23,954 nt of DNA from positions 1-23,954 of the forward strand of contig DDTL01000189.1 in NCBI GenBank assembly GCA_002344345.1. Direction: 5' to 3'. The stretch comes from Saprospiraceae bacterium UBA2365. Lineage in GTDB: Bacteria > Bacteroidota > Bacteroidia > Chitinophagales > Saprospiraceae. The notes below the pieces were generated by a model, which was given only the letters and a program-made list of their open reading frames with translations, had not been told where the DNA came from and did not search any database. Both the position numbers and the translations under genes were made by a program. Of this stretch, positions 23,612 to 23,954 are shown one piece after another. Each line of letters starts with the position of its first letter. The stretch's first letter is position 1.

Positions 23612-23872
23612 AATGGCTGCAAATTTGAGGAAAATTTGTAATATATTGACAATTGCAAGACTACTTTTTTCTGTTTTTGGTGAAAAAGGGTGAAAGGAGA
23701 GAAGGTCACGTGTAGCTTGTGTATGGGTAGAAAAATTGAAAATAATTGAGTCTTTGACCAGATAATTATCTATAAGTCAAATAGGAATCATTTTAATCAG
23801 TAAAAACTTGAAGTGTCATTTATATTCGTAAACTCGGCTAAATGTAAATTTCCTGACTCAACACTTTACTAA
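23612..23872. other. AT-rich intergenic region, no gene seen
   Basis: No frame or RNA gene recognised. Weak similarity to the region upstream of 5361 (shared TTGAAGTG and CTCGG-TAAAT) suggests the repeat that follows may extend leftward in decayed form. Confidence 0.4.
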
Positions 23873-23954
23873 TAAGAAAACTAACTAAAAATTTTCAAAT
23901 AATTATATTTTTTGTATACTTACAGTCAGGTTTACAAAGATTGGTTTGGGCGAG
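23873..23954. repeat. Dispersed repeat C, copy 2 (cut by window end)
   Basis: Aligns without gaps with 5361-5442 at a constant offset of 18512; the last 64 bp are nearly identical, ending at GGTTTGGGCGAG exactly at the window edge. In the first copy a cassette starts 106 bp further on, so another element copy may continue beyond this window. Confidence 0.8.

Overview
The window looks like a chromosomal segment of a Bacteroidota bacterium, probably a Saprospiria- or Chitinophagia-type lineage (lineage inferred, not proven). Three things point there: several promoters fit the TTG-N19..21-TAnnTTTG pattern of that phylum; there is a very large secreted protein with a type IX secretion (T9SS) C-terminal domain; and there is a serC-serA-DUF1015 serine operon. 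Start codons lack obvious Shine-Dalgarno sequences, as is usual in the phylum.

Layout. (1) 1-484 is repeat-rich intergenic DNA. (2) 485-3880 (-) encodes a secreted fusion of a GH2 beta-galactosidase with a GH53 endo-beta-1,4-galactanase; 8617-9693 (+) encodes a second GH53 enzyme, a predicted lipoprotein. Together they look like a small type I galactan (pectic side chain) locus without SusC/SusD in view. (3) Between them, 4.2-7.5 kb is an AT-rich accessory island holding two gene cassettes: a ParD/ParE toxin-antitoxin pair and a two-gene DUF262 + HEPN (MAE_28990-like) system. Each cassette has its own terminal inverted repeat and an integron attC-like end (complete in the second, truncated in the first). 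The two sit in two copies of the same dispersed element. No integrase is in the window. (4) 7.57-8.3 kb holds a small unknown membrane/coiled-coil gene and a 17-copy array of a 21-bp unit. (5) 9918-11858 (-) is a secreted S9 prolyl-oligopeptidase-type peptidase. (6) 12144-15415 (+) is the serC-serA-DUF1015 operon, closed by a bidirectional terminator. (7) 15476-20080 (-) is a ~1530-residue T9SS-exported protein with a duplicated propeller/Fn3-like architecture. (8) 20.1-20.9 kb is repeat-rich intergenic DNA with a possible regulator remnant. (9) 20891-23265 (+) is an ABC-2 exporter (ATPase plus permease). (10) 23538-23611 (-) is tRNA-Pro(CGG). The window ends inside a second copy of the repeat found just upstream of the DUF262 cassette.

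The part most worth following is 4.2-7.5 kb. The cassette ends obey integron logic: the 5' end of each cassette is complementary to the first core site of its own attC. The flanks on both sides are the same repeated sequence in both copies, so an unoccupied site can be reconstructed. The DUF262/HEPN pair is a plausible defence or toxin-antitoxin module carried as cassette cargo.
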